Positions 43,227 to 51,514 of a stretch of 64,000 nucleotides of DNA are shown here, piece by piece (within the stretch, counting starts at the first letter, position 1; the number at the start of each line of letters is the position of its first letter). Where the stretch lies: positions 722,954 through 786,953 of the forward strand of contig NZ_GG729934.1 in assembly GCF_000160135.1 (NCBI RefSeq). The letters are read 5' to 3'. A program made the position numbers and the translations under genes. The notes under the pieces were generated by a model. The model searched no databases. It saw only the letters and a program-made list of their open reading frames with translations, and had not been told where the DNA came from. The DNA is from Oribacterium sp. oral taxon 078 str. F0262 (lineage in GTDB: Bacteria > Bacillota > Clostridia > Lachnospirales > Lachnospiraceae).

Positions 43227-45494
43227 ATGAGATATGTAGGGAAAAGCTATCCGATCCACGACGCAGAGCAAAAAGCCTCCGGAAGAGCTGTCTATGCGGG
43301 GGACATGGAGCAGAAAGAGATGCTGTATGGGGCCGTGCTCTTTTCCGAGATTCCGCACGGGATCGTGAAAGCTCTGGACTGCCGCAGGGCCCTGGACTAT
43401 CCCGGTGTTGTGGATATCGCGCATTGCTTTAACACGACGAAAAAGGAGTACAACCGCTATCAGAGTCAGTTCGGACAGAAGCTCGTCAAAACGGAAAGAG
43501 TATTTAACGAGCATGTGCGCTTTGTGGGGGATCGGATCGCCTGTGTGATCGCGGAGACGGAGGAGGCCGCCCGGGAGGCACTTCGCCTCATCGATGTGGA
43601 ATATGAGAGACTTCCGTATTCTTTGAATGTATGGGAGAGCCTGAAGGGGACGATTGACGGGATCCACCCGGAGGGAGCCGTCTTTGAGGCCGGAGAAATC
43701 CTCTATGGGGAGAAGAGGGAGGAGCCCGGACTCCTGAAGCTAAAGACCGTCACGGAGCTCTCCCGCATTAACCATGTCTGCATGGAGACCCATGCCTGCA
43801 TAGCGGATTACGACATCTATAAAAAGGAGCTCACGATCTACTCTCCGAACCAGACCGTCTACGGAATCCGCACTCTGATCGGAGATCTCTTCGAGCTGGA
43901 CTACAGCAGGGTGCGCGTCATCAAGACGACGATGGGGGGATCCTTCGGGGCAAAGCAGGAGTGGGTGCTGGAGCCGGTGGCCGCCGCGGCGGCAATCCGT
44001 GTGGGAAGGCCCGTGAAGCTCGTCTATAACCGGGCGGAGACCATGATATCCAGCTATGGGAGATCTCCGATGCACTTTGAGACGGAATGTCTCTTCGCCG
44101 CGGACGGCGCTCTTAAGGGAGTGGACTGCGAGCTGATACTGGACGCCGGCGCCTATCTCGGAAATTCCATCAATTACGCCAGAACGGTGGGCTACAAGCT
44201 CTCCAGAGGATACCGCTATCCCTATTATCATTTCCATGCAAGAGCCGTGCTCAGCAATACGATTGTGGGGGGCGCCTTCCGGGGCTGGACCTCTCCGGAG
44301 GCTGCGATCATGCTGGAGCACAGCTTCAATATGGCGGCTCGGAAGCTCCGGATGGATCCGATCGATATCCGCCTGAAAAATGTCATGCACCCCGGGGATT
44401 CGGATTTCCTGACGGAGGTCCCCATAGGAAATTTCCGCGCCGCAGAGGCGCTCATGCAGGGCAGGGAGCATTTCCGATGGGAGGAGAGGAAGGAGGAGAT
44501 CCGCCTTTTCAACCGGAAGAACAAACGCTTCCGCCGCGGCCTGGGGGTCTCCCTGGGCGCGCACGTGAACGGATTCTATCCGTCGAAGACCGACTATGCG
44601 AGAGTCGATATGAGGCTGACGGAGACGGGAAGCGTGGAGATGAATCTGACGATCCATGACCACGGCTGCGGTACCGTGACAGCCCTCCAGATGATCGCCG
44701 CGGAGGCTCTTGGGATCGCGATGGAGAAGGTGAGCCTGGGAGAGGGGGATACCAGATACACGCCGCTGGATGTGGGCTGCTTTTCCAGTCGGACCACCTA
44801 TGTGCAGGGAAAGGCCGCCGTCCTCTGCGCGGAGGCCTTCCGGGAAAAATTAAAGGAGCACGTCGCTCTCCTTACGGGCTGGCCGGAGGAGGAGCTTCTC
44901 GTGGAGGGAGAACGGGTGTTTCCAAGAAGCGCTCCGGAGCAGGGCTACAGCTGGAGCCGGGTGGCAGAGGAATCTCAGCAGATTCTGAAAAAGGAGCTCT
45001 TTGTCAGCAAGGAGTATATCCCGGATACGAACCCCGGCGTCGCCGGAGCACATTTTGCGATGGTAGAGGTGGACCGCTATACCGGGATGACGAAGCTTCT
45101 CCACTACCTTGCGGTACATGACATCGGGCAGGCGATCAACCGGGAAATCTGTATCGCGCAGACGCAGGGAGCCGTATTGATGGGAGCAGGGGCCGCGCTT
45201 TTAGAGGAGGTAAAAACAAGGCCGGACGGAAGCCCTATGGGGAGCCTGAAGGACTACCATCTCATCAACAGCTTCGAGGCGCCGGATGTCAGGGTGGAAT
45301 TCATCGAGGACGGGGGTACGGAGGGACCCTATGGAGCGAAGTCGATCGGAGAGGTCGCCCATACGCCGGTCACTGCGGCAGTGGTGGCCGCAGTGAATGA
45401 TGCGCTGGGCAGTGAGATGAACCGGATCCCGCTGACGCCGGATGTGATCTGCGCGTATCTTTCGGAGCGGGAGAAGGGAAAAAAAGGAGAGTAG
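43227..45494 (+). CDS. Xanthine dehydrogenase-family molybdopterin-binding subunit
   Basis: This is the large catalytic subunit of a three-gene molybdenum hydroxylase, which oxidises an N-heterocycle or aldehyde with water as oxygen source. The 755-residue protein has the a/b hammerhead domain at the N-terminus, GGSFGAKQEW (about 237-246), GGAFRGWTSPEA (about 349-360) and the catalytic Glu in GPYGAKSIGE (about 699-708). The AFRGW-TSPEA segment differs from the AFRGFGGPQ of classical xanthine dehydrogenases, so xanthine is not assured. The ATG at 43227 has an AGAAGGAGAAAAG site. The two redox subunits follow. Confidence 0.9.
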   Translation: MRYVGKSYPIHDAEQKASGRAVYAGDMEQKEMLYGAVLFSEIPHGIVKALDCRRALDYPGVVDIAHCFNTTKKEYNRYQSQFGQKLVKTERVFNEHVRFVGDRIACVIAETEEAAREALRLIDVEYERLPYSLNVWESLKGTIDGIHPEGAVFEAGEILYGEKREEPGLLKLKTVTELSRINHVCMETHACIADYDIYKKELTIYSPNQTVYGIRTLIGDLFELDYSRVRVIKTTMGGSFGAKQEWVLEPVAAAAAIRVGRPVKLVYNRAETMISSYGRSPMHFETECLFAADGALKGVDCELILDAGAYLGNSINYARTVGYKLSRGYRYPYYHFHARAVLSNTIVGGAFRGWTSPEAAIMLEHSFNMAARKLRMDPIDIRLKNVMHPGDSDFLTEVPIGNFRAAEALMQGREHFRWEERKEEIRLFNRKNKRFRRGLGVSLGAHVNGFYPSKTDYARVDMRLTETGSVEMNLTIHDHGCGTVTALQMIAAEALGIAMEKVSLGEGDTRYTPLDVGCFSSRTTYVQGKAAVLCAEAFREKLKEHVALLTGWPEEELLVEGERVFPRSAPEQGYSWSRVAEESQQILKKELFVSKEYIPDTNPGVAGAHFAMVEVDRYTGMTKLLHYLAVHDIGQAINREICIAQTQGAVLMGAGAALLEEVKTRPDGSPMGSLKDYHLINSFEAPDVRVEFIEDGGTEGPYGAKSIGEVAHTPVTAAVVAAVNDALGSEMNRIPLTPDVICAYLSEREKGKKGE

Positions 45495-45499
45495 AGCGG

Positions 45500-45964
45500 A
45501 TGGAGCTATCGTTTATTCTGAATGGGAAGCCGAAAAGACTGGACACAGAGCCGGAGCGGCGGCTGATTGATCTTTTGCGGAAGGATCTGCATCTTAGCGG
45601 AACGAAGGAGGGCTGCGGGGAGGGAGAATGCGGGGCCTGCACGGTCATTATCGACGGGAAGGCGGTGCACTCCTGCCTGGTGCTGGCCTGTCAGCTGGAG
45701 GGGAGAGAGGTCCTCACCATAGAGGGGCTCGAGGAGGCGGGAGAGCTCTCCCGGATACAGCGCATCTTTGTAGAGGAGACGGCGATCCAGTGCGGCTACT
45801 GCACGCCCGGCATGATTATGTCGGCGAAGGCTCTCCTGATGCAGAATCCCCATCCGACGGAGGAGGAGATCCGAAACGCGCTGGCGGGAAATATCTGCCG
45901 CTGCTCCGGCTACACGCAGATCATAAGGGCGGTTTCCCGGACCGCCGCGGAGGGAGGTCAGTAG
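45500..45964 (+). CDS. Molybdenum hydroxylase (2Fe-2S)-binding subunit
   Basis: The 154-residue protein has both iron-sulfur clusters of the family: plant-type GCGEGECGAC (about 39-48) plus a distal Cys (about 60), and the helical-domain QCGYCTPGM (about 97-105) and CRCSGY (about 133-138). It passes electrons from the molybdenum centre to the FAD subunit. It starts five bases after the large subunit stop, and its own stop abuts the FAD-subunit ATG. Confidence 0.94.
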   Translation: MELSFILNGKPKRLDTEPERRLIDLLRKDLHLSGTKEGCGEGECGACTVIIDGKAVHSCLVLACQLEGREVLTIEGLEEAGELSRIQRIFVEETAIQCGYCTPGMIMSAKALLMQNPHPTEEEIRNALAGNICRCSGYTQIIRAVSRTAAEGGQ

Positions 45965-46825
45965 ATGCAGTCCTTTATACCAAAGACATGGGAGGAGATT
46001 CCGGACTGCCTGAGGCAGATGACGGAGAAGAGCAAATTCCTGGGAGGCGGGACGGATCTCATCATCAAGCTGCACTCCGGACAGCTGAAATCGGATGCGC
46101 TCTGCTATCTGGGCTATGTCCGGGAGCTGAGAGAGATTCGTGAGCAGGAGGAAGGACTCTCGATCGGGGCGTATCTCAGCATGACGGAGCTCGAGAGAGA
46201 CCCCGGGATCAAAGCGCGTTATCCGGCGCTTATGCAGGCCGCTGCCGACGTGGGCTCCGTGCAGATCCGAAATAACGGCACGATAGGGGGGAATATCGGA
46301 AATGCCTCTCCGGCGGGAGACCTCCTCCCGGTGCTCTGCCTCTATGAGGCAAAGGTCGAGACCATGGGTCCCGGAGGACTTCGCCGTCTCCCGATCGAGG
46401 AGGTGCTCCTCTCTCCGGGGAGGATGAGCCTCTCCTACAACGAAGCGATTGTCAGAATTCTGCTTCCGCCCTGCACGATGGAGACGGCCTTTCTGAAGCT
46501 GGGATCGAGGAAAAAGCTGACGATCTCCCGGATCGGCATCGCACTCGGGGCGGAAAGGGAGGACGGGCGGATTCGGAAGCTCCGCCTTTATATCGGGGCG
46601 GTCAGCATAAAGCCTCTTCGCCTGAAGGCCGCGGAGGAGCTTGCGATAGGAAAGAGGATCGGAGAATCCGAGGTCCTGGCCATGGCGGAGATCCTCTCCG
46701 ACTATATCAGGGAGCATGTCCCGGAGGAGTTTGACCGGGATTACAAGGTTTGGGCCGCGAGAGGCGCCATGCTGGACATTTTCTCCCGCCTGAAGCTGAT
46801 TTCCGCGGAGGAGAGTGAGGGATAG
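45965..46825 (+). CDS. Molybdenum hydroxylase FAD-binding subunit
   Basis: The 286-residue protein is the FAD_binding_5/CO-dehydrogenase-flavoprotein type: FLGGGTDLIIKL (about 30-41) and NNGTIGGNIGNASPAGDLLPVL (landmarks TIGGNIGNASPAGD about 104-117) bind FAD. It completes the Mo/Fe-S/FAD complex and hands electrons to NAD+ or another acceptor. It begins at the base after the previous stop, a tight operon, and is followed after one base by the first YjiH-type gene. Confidence 0.93.
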   Translation: MQSFIPKTWEEIPDCLRQMTEKSKFLGGGTDLIIKLHSGQLKSDALCYLGYVRELREIREQEEGLSIGAYLSMTELERDPGIKARYPALMQAAADVGSVQIRNNGTIGGNIGNASPAGDLLPVLCLYEAKVETMGPGGLRRLPIEEVLLSPGRMSLSYNEAIVRILLPPCTMETAFLKLGSRKKLTISRIGIALGAEREDGRIRKLRLYIGAVSIKPLRLKAAEELAIGKRIGESEVLAMAEILSDYIREHVPEEFDRDYKVWAARGAMLDIFSRLKLISAEESEG

Positions 46826-46826
46826 G

Positions 46827-48155
46827 ATGGAAGGCAGAGCGAGGCGGAGAGAGGAGTCCGGAGCGACATGGAAATTCCTTCTTCTGAGTGCGGCAGGGCT
46901 GATTCTTTTCTTTATCCCGGTATGCAGGGGCAATATCCCGCTTGTCCTTTTGATCAATGAGCTTAAGACTCTGCTCGGGGAGAGACTTCCCCTTTTGAGC
47001 GGGATTTCCTGCCTGATTCTGGGAGGAGGGGCAGTTCTTTCCCTGCTTCTTGGGAAGGGATGGATAAAGGACTGCTTTTCGGGCGCCGGACCGCGTCTTT
47101 ATCTTTGGATTTTGGCGGCAGTGCTTTTTCTCCTTAAGCTCTTTCATGCCCCTATTTTTTTCCTGGAGGATCCGCGGATCGGGGGCAGGATCTTTGATAT
47201 GGGGGCCACGGTATTTATCACGATCGCCGTGGCGGGAAGTCTCGTGATCTTCATCATACAGTCGGGCCTTGTGGACTTTATCGCGGTGCTGTCGGAGCCC
47301 TTTATGCGGCCGCTCTTCCGCCTTCCCGGAGAGGCTGCCGTAAATATCCTCTCCTCCTTCGTCTCCTCCGCCTCCGTCGGCGTTTATCTGACGGAGCAAT
47401 ACTATAAGAGGGGAAGCTATACCAAACGGCAGGCCTGCGCCGTCGTGGCAAACTACAGTGTGATCAGTGTGGGCTACATCGGCGTGATCGCCTCCCTCGC
47501 GGGAATCGGGGAGCGCTACGGCTCTCTCCTCATCGCAAGCTTTCTCTCTGTCCTGATCATGGGGGCGATCATGGTCCGGATCCCGCCGATCTCCGGGATA
47601 GAGGACTGCCTGATCGACGGGAGGAGGAAGGAGGAGAAGACGGAGAGGATATCGCCCGCGGAGCGCTTTCGGCTCGCGCTCTCGGCCGGGCGGAAATGCG
47701 CGGAGAGCTTCGGGCCGGAGGCTTTTTTGAAAAATCTAAAGCAGTCCCTCCTGTTTTCGCAAAAAATCGTGGGAGTGATGATTCCCGTTGTCACCTTCGT
47801 TCTGATACTGGTCTACTATACGCCGATTTTTTACTGGCTCGGAAGACCCGTCACCCCCCTTCTCGCTCTGGTCCGGCTGCCGGATCCTGCGCTGGCGGCC
47901 CCCTCCGTCTTGATCGAGATCGTAGAGGTGAGTCTTCCCTCCGTCCTGATCGGGCAGACAGAGGCAGGAGTACAGACCAGATTCTTTGTGGCCCTGCTCT
48001 CTATCATTCAGATCATCTTCTTTTCGGAGGCGGGGAATGCCATTTTGGCATCGGAGATCCCGCTCGGAGTCCGGAAGCTCGTCATGATCTTTCTGATTCG
48101 AACCCTGATCGGAATCGGGATCGCGGCTGTCTTTGCGAGATTTTTCTGCGGATGA
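46827..48155 (+). CDS. YjiH-family nucleoside-recognition (Gate) domain membrane protein, copy 1
   Basis: The 442-residue protein has a short basic N-terminus and about nine membrane helices. Two Gate-type segments are split by a polar loop of about 45 residues (about 265-310, DGRRKEEKTERISPAERF). Conserved blocks shared with the next-but-one gene are EPFMRPLFRLPGEAA (about 157-171), VGYIGVIASL and MVRIPPIS. YjiH proteins are predicted nucleoside/base transporters without a proven substrate. Being one base after the FAD subunit, it may move the hydroxylase substrate or product. Confidence 0.87.
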   Translation: MEGRARRREESGATWKFLLLSAAGLILFFIPVCRGNIPLVLLINELKTLLGERLPLLSGISCLILGGGAVLSLLLGKGWIKDCFSGAGPRLYLWILAAVLFLLKLFHAPIFFLEDPRIGGRIFDMGATVFITIAVAGSLVIFIIQSGLVDFIAVLSEPFMRPLFRLPGEAAVNILSSFVSSASVGVYLTEQYYKRGSYTKRQACAVVANYSVISVGYIGVIASLAGIGERYGSLLIASFLSVLIMGAIMVRIPPISGIEDCLIDGRRKEEKTERISPAERFRLALSAGRKCAESFGPEAFLKNLKQSLLFSQKIVGVMIPVVTFVLILVYYTPIFYWLGRPVTPLLALVRLPDPALAAPSVLIEIVEVSLPSVLIGQTEAGVQTRFFVALLSIIQIIFFSEAGNAILASEIPLGVRKLVMIFLIRTLIGIGIAAVFARFFCG

Positions 48156-48258
48156 AGGGATTCGCTCTGTATCTTTTCCCGCTGATTCATCCAATCAGCT
48201 GCCCCGGATTTATCGCTCTGAGAAGAAACGGATACATTTAACTGCAAAGGAGAAATCG

Positions 48259-49569
48259 ATGGAAACGAGGAAAAGGGATATCGCGCGTTTTATTCTATTG
48301 AGTATTCTCGGGATATTTCTGTATTTCATACCGGTCAAAGGCTCGATCGTACCGGTGGTATTACTTGTGAATACGATAAAAAAGGGATTGGGCGGAGGGA
48401 TATCCTATCTCGTGATCGCGGCTCTTCTCCTCCTCGCCCTCATTATCGCAGGGGCGCAGATTTTAAAAAATGAGCGCTGTATTCATTATCTTGGGGGCGA
48501 TAAAATTTCCCGGCAGATTCATTATCTGATCGCGTTCGCGCTGGTCCTCGCGATCCAGTTCAAGCTGCCGCCGGCCCGCATTTTTTCAAATCCCGATATC
48601 GGCGGGCAGATCCTGGGACTGGCGGGGACTGTAATGCTGACCGTGTCTGTCTGTGGAGGTCTGATCGTCCTGATTCTGAAATCCGGGATCGTAGAATTTG
48701 TGGGAACGCTGGCGGAGCCCTTTATGAGACCGCTCTTCCGCCTGCCCGGCGAAGCCGCGATCAACTGCCTCTCTTCTTATGTGGTCAGCGCGGCAGTGGG
48801 CGTATACATGACGGATCAATACTATGAAAACGGTGTCTACAGCCGAAGGGAGGCGGTCGCCGCAGCCAGCTGCTTTGCGACGATCTCTGTGGGATATGTG
48901 GGAGTGCTCTGCTCTCTGGGAGGGATCAGCCAGTATTATGGCATGATTCTCGGCCTCAGCTTTGTCCTGGTGCTCCTGATGACCGCTGTCATGGTCCGCA
49001 TCCCGCCGATCAGCCGGATCTCGGACACCTATCTCAATCCCCGGAAGGAGGGGAGCGAGAAAAGGGAAGAGGAGAAGCTTCCGCGCTTTCAGAGAGCCCT
49101 TCTTGCGGCAACCGCGAAGTCAAAGGAATTTAATGGGAAGGCTCTCCTCTCCGGTATGTTCAGCGCCCTGAAATTCTCCCAGAAAATCATCGCCTATATG
49201 ATCCCCATTGTCGTTGTGACGCTCTCCCTCGTCCATCTGACTCCGGTTTTTGAGTGGCTGGGGAAGCCGATTGCGCCCTTCCTCTCTCTCCTCGGAGTTC
49301 CGAACGCGGCAAAGGCCGCGCCTGCCGTCCTGCTCGGCTTTATCGAGGTGAGCCTTCCGACGATCTCCGTGAGCTCCGGAGTCGCTGAGCCCTCGGTATT
49401 CTTCGTCGTACTGCTTTCGATCTGTCAGATCATCTTCATGACGGAGGCCGGAAACGCGATGCTGGGAGCCAGATTCCGGATGAAGTTTTCCGAGCTCATC
49501 TCGATCTTTCTGATCCGGACCGTGATCGCCGCCGTTCTCTCCGCTGCCCTGATGCATTTTCTCTTTTAG
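48259..49569 (+). CDS. YjiH-family nucleoside-recognition (Gate) domain membrane protein, copy 2
   Basis: This 436-residue paralogue of copy 1 has the same helix plan and shared blocks (EPFMRPLFRLPGEAA, SVGYVGVL, MVRIPPIS, IEVSLP, EAGNA). It lies about 100 bases downstream behind its own AAAGGAGAAATCG site. The ATG at 48259 is preferred to an upstream in-frame ATG that begins inside copy 1. Two divergent copies in tandem suggest either a heteromeric transporter or two substrates. Confidence 0.87.
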   Translation: METRKRDIARFILLSILGIFLYFIPVKGSIVPVVLLVNTIKKGLGGGISYLVIAALLLLALIIAGAQILKNERCIHYLGGDKISRQIHYLIAFALVLAIQFKLPPARIFSNPDIGGQILGLAGTVMLTVSVCGGLIVLILKSGIVEFVGTLAEPFMRPLFRLPGEAAINCLSSYVVSAAVGVYMTDQYYENGVYSRREAVAAASCFATISVGYVGVLCSLGGISQYYGMILGLSFVLVLLMTAVMVRIPPISRISDTYLNPRKEGSEKREEEKLPRFQRALLAATAKSKEFNGKALLSGMFSALKFSQKIIAYMIPIVVVTLSLVHLTPVFEWLGKPIAPFLSLLGVPNAAKAAPAVLLGFIEVSLPTISVSSGVAEPSVFFVVLLSICQIIFMTEAGNAMLGARFRMKFSELISIFLIRTVIAAVLSAALMHFLF

Positions 49570-49764
49570 CAGAGCGCGATGTCTGCTATAATTTAAGAGC
49601 CATAGAAAGCTTTATCCGCTTTCTTCCTTTTTCCGATTGGCGGCTCTCTCCCTGCCAATTCTAAATTCTGACCGAAGAAAGGCGGGGGAATGCAGCCGGG
49701 GAAGAGAGCGGAAGCAAGTCCTGATACAATTTTGGGTGCTTGTCATATTACAGGAGGGACCGGT

Positions 49765-50256
49765 ATGGAGAAGATGAGAAGAAAAGACCGGGAGCTTACG
49801 GACCGAGAGGGAATCCTCCGGATCCTGGAGCGCGCAAAGATCCTGCGCCTTGCTCTCCTTGACGGGGACTATCCCTATGTCGTGCCCCTTCACTATGCTT
49901 ATGAATTTTCGGACGGAAGCCTGACCTTTTACATGCACTCGGCGAGGGAAGGGCACAAGCTGGATCTGATCCGGAAGAATCCGAAGGTCTGCATCGAGCT
50001 GGACTGTGACGTCAGTCTGATCTCCGGAGGAGACATCCCCTGCCGCTATGGCTCAGCCTATGGCTCTCTTATCGCCAGGGGAAGAGCGGAGATTTCCGAG
50101 GACGAAGCTGAGAAAATCAAAGGATTGAAGCTTCTGATGAGAAATCAGACCGGAAGAGATTTTGACATCGACGAAAGGATGGCCTCATCCGTTTCTCTGA
50201 TAAAAGTAAAAGTCAGAGCAGCGGACTTTACCGCGAAATCCCGCATGCCCTCCTAG
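49765..50256 (+). CDS. Pyridoxamine 5'-phosphate oxidase-fold flavoprotein (NimA-like)
   Basis: The 163-residue protein starts MEKMRRKDRELTD and shows the FMN-binding split barrel of NimA/PNPOx-like proteins: LRLALLDGDYPYVVPLHYAYEF (landmarks: YPYVVPLHY about 36-44), LTFYMHSAREGHKLDLIRKNP and CIELD. Family members bind flavin or heme; some reduce nitroimidazoles. The start at 49765 follows ACAGGAGGGACC. It sits about 195 bases after copy 2 of YjiH and before a strong terminator; a link to the hydroxylase locus is only positional. Confidence 0.85.
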   Translation: MEKMRRKDRELTDREGILRILERAKILRLALLDGDYPYVVPLHYAYEFSDGSLTFYMHSAREGHKLDLIRKNPKVCIELDCDVSLISGGDIPCRYGSAYGSLIARGRAEISEDEAEKIKGLKLLMRNQTGRDFDIDERMASSVSLIKVKVRAADFTAKSRMPS

Positions 50257-50296
50257 AGAGCTATCAATACGAGGATTCCTCCTCTGTTTCCTCCCC

Positions 50297-50326
50297 GGGG
50301 CTTTCCTTTTTGGAGAGCCCCTTTTT
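50297..50326 (+). terminator. Terminator after the PNPOx-like gene
   Basis: A 10-bp stem GGGGCTTTCC/GGAGAGCCCC (one G-T pair) with a TTTTT loop is followed by TTTTT. Confidence 0.88.
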
Positions 50327-50335
50327 GCCGTTCAG

Positions 50336-50352
50336 AAGTCGGATGCATAGAA
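50336..50352 (+). repeat. Left copy of a 17-bp direct repeat flanking the AT-rich island
   Basis: AAGTCGGATGCATAGAA here is identical to 52280-52296. It contains the palindrome ATGCAT. The sequence between the copies differs in composition from both flanks. Confidence 0.85.
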
Positions 50353-50503
50353 GGAGAAGGATGAAAATGGGAAGTAAAATTGGAAGAAGGGAAAGGAGGA
50401 ACGGGGTATAAAAGAGACCCGTGAGATTTTTTCACGGACCTCCGGCTGAATATGATCATTTTATTATATGCGGGACGTGGTTGGGTTTACCGTTCCAAGT
50501 CCT

Positions 50504-50532
50504 GTTGTGATATACTATTGTTGTGATATACT
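50504..50532 (+). repeat. Two copies of a 13-mer with promoter-like content
   Basis: GTTGTGATATACT occurs at 50504-50516 and 50520-50532. Each copy contains TATACT, a possible -10, ahead of the island's plus-strand genes. Confidence 0.7.
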
Positions 50533-50661
50533 TGGGGATACTACATAGAAAATGGTCTTGCGCCTACTGACGGTTTTGATTTTATCGTGACTGTGAAGTT
50601 CGCTGACGGAGAGAAGACATATTCTATGAGAGAAGAGGGATTGTTTGATTACGAAGAGTAA
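50527..50661 (+). pseudogene. 3' remnant of an unidentified gene
   Basis: A 44-codon frame without a start codon reads GYYIENGLAPTDGFDFIVTV, then KFADGEKTYSMREEGLFDYEE and a stop. The amphipathic, Asp/Glu-rich pattern looks like the C-terminus of a real soluble domain whose 5' part has been lost. I do not recognise the family. It overlaps the leader of the next small gene. Confidence 0.5.
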
Positions 50662-50668
50662 GAAAACT

Positions 50669-50881
50669 ATGAGAAAAGTGTTTTTGCTGATTTCATTCCT
50701 GATGCTGGTTTCAGGTGTTGCTTTTGTTGCCTATGCAGCAGGACACCCTGAAGCCAGTTTTCCGTGGAGTAACTGGGCAACATATGTGGCTTATGGAGTG
50801 TATATTATTGTAATGATAGCCTTCTTTGTCCTTGGAATCAGGAAACAAGATACTTTATTTGACAGGAGTGGTATGCGATGA
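50669..50881 (+). CDS. Small two-helix membrane protein
   Basis: The 70-residue protein has two hydrophobic helices (about 4-23 and 38-57) around a GHPEASFPWSNW loop and a polar end. Similar small clostridial proteins exist but have no known function. The ATG at 50669 is preferred to a TTG at 50645. Its stop overlaps the next start in an ATGA arrangement. Composition is AT-richer than the surrounding chromosome. Confidence 0.72.
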   Translation: MRKVFLLISFLMLVSGVAFVAYAAGHPEASFPWSNWATYVAYGVYIIVMIAFFVLGIRKQDTLFDRSGMR

Positions 50882-51228
50882 AGAAAATTCTGCCCAAAAT
50901 TATTATTGTAGCAGTTGTAGTGGTAGTCCTGTGTGCCTCTTTCCTGTATTACCGAAATGCACATACGTTTACATTGTCTGATAACATTGCGGCAGATTCG
51001 AATCTTAAATCAGAGCAAATTCAGCCTGTAACTGGCACAGTCAGGGTAATGGGAACACAGGATACAGAAATCTGGTTTACTGATGTGGAGAATCCAGAAT
51101 TAAGATATCAGATTGGATATATAACACCCGGAATGACAGAGACAATTAAACTCGAAAAAGGAAAGTGGTACATAGTACATGGTGCCGGAGAACTAACCGT
51201 ACAAATGGTGAATATCAGAATTGAGTAG
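50878..51228 (+). CDS. Small exported or membrane-anchored protein of unknown function
   Basis: The 116-residue protein has an uncleaved-looking signal anchor (about 5-24, no lipobox Cys context) and an extracytoplasmic beta-rich domain (TGTVRVMGTQDTEIWFTD, then GELTVQMVNIRIE). I do not recognise the domain. It is coupled by ATGA to the small membrane protein, so the two probably act together. Its 3' end overlaps the end of the convergent minus-strand gene by 14 bases. Confidence 0.72.
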   Translation: MKKILPKIIIVAVVVVVLCASFLYYRNAHTFTLSDNIAADSNLKSEQIQPVTGTVRVMGTQDTEIWFTDVENPELRYQIGYITPGMTETIKLEKGKWYIVHGAGELTVQMVNIRIE

Positions 51229-51514
51229 GACTCAATCTTATGCGACTTAAAGGCTCTTTTACCTTTCGTTGTACCTTGTGCACCAAAATCGCCGATTTTT
51301 TCATTTTTGGTGCATTTTGGTGCACCTCCCATCTGGTATCAAAGTTGTTTCGACGAGGGATCTCTTCATGGAAGCCTGCTTCAATCAGACAGGCTTTCAG
51401 AACCATAGAACCCTTAAAATCAAGGGGGATACCACCGTCATACATGGCCTTCATCACGCCATACATCAGTTTTTTCTTCTGCTGTAATCTGCATGAAATC
51501 ACTTCAGTTCTCAT
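51215..51514 (-). CDS. Unknown 99-aa protein, partner of the HTH gene
   Basis: I do not recognise this protein. It is basic and starts MRTEVISCRLQQKKKLMYGV, followed by KAMYDGGIPLDFKG and KACLIEAGFHEEIPRRNNF. Its ATG lies inside the last codons of the HTH gene (11-base overlap), so translation is coupled. The second half contains a perfect 12-bp inverted repeat (51278-51325), so the reading frame there could be partly fortuitous. A short basic partner after an HTH gene recalls toxin-antitoxin or anti-regulator pairs, but nothing shows toxicity. Confidence 0.5.
   Translation of the reverse strand: MRTEVISCRLQQKKKLMYGVMKAMYDGGIPLDFKGSMVLKACLIEAGFHEEIPRRNNFDTRWEVHQNAPKMKKSAILVHKVQRKVKEPLSRIRLSPTQF
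51278..51325. repeat. 12-bp perfect inverted repeat with tandem 10-mers
   Basis: GTGCACCAAAAT (51278-51289) and ATTTTGGTGCAC (51314-51325) are perfect inverted copies 24 bases apart. The right arm is part of two tandem TTTTGGTGCA units (51305-51324). There is no following U-tract, so it is not an ordinary terminator. Confidence 0.8.

Noticed and set aside
50253-50459. 68-codon minus-strand frame starting at 50459
   Set aside because: It is Pro/Ser-rich without a ribosome site; another frame of the same strand looks more protein-like.
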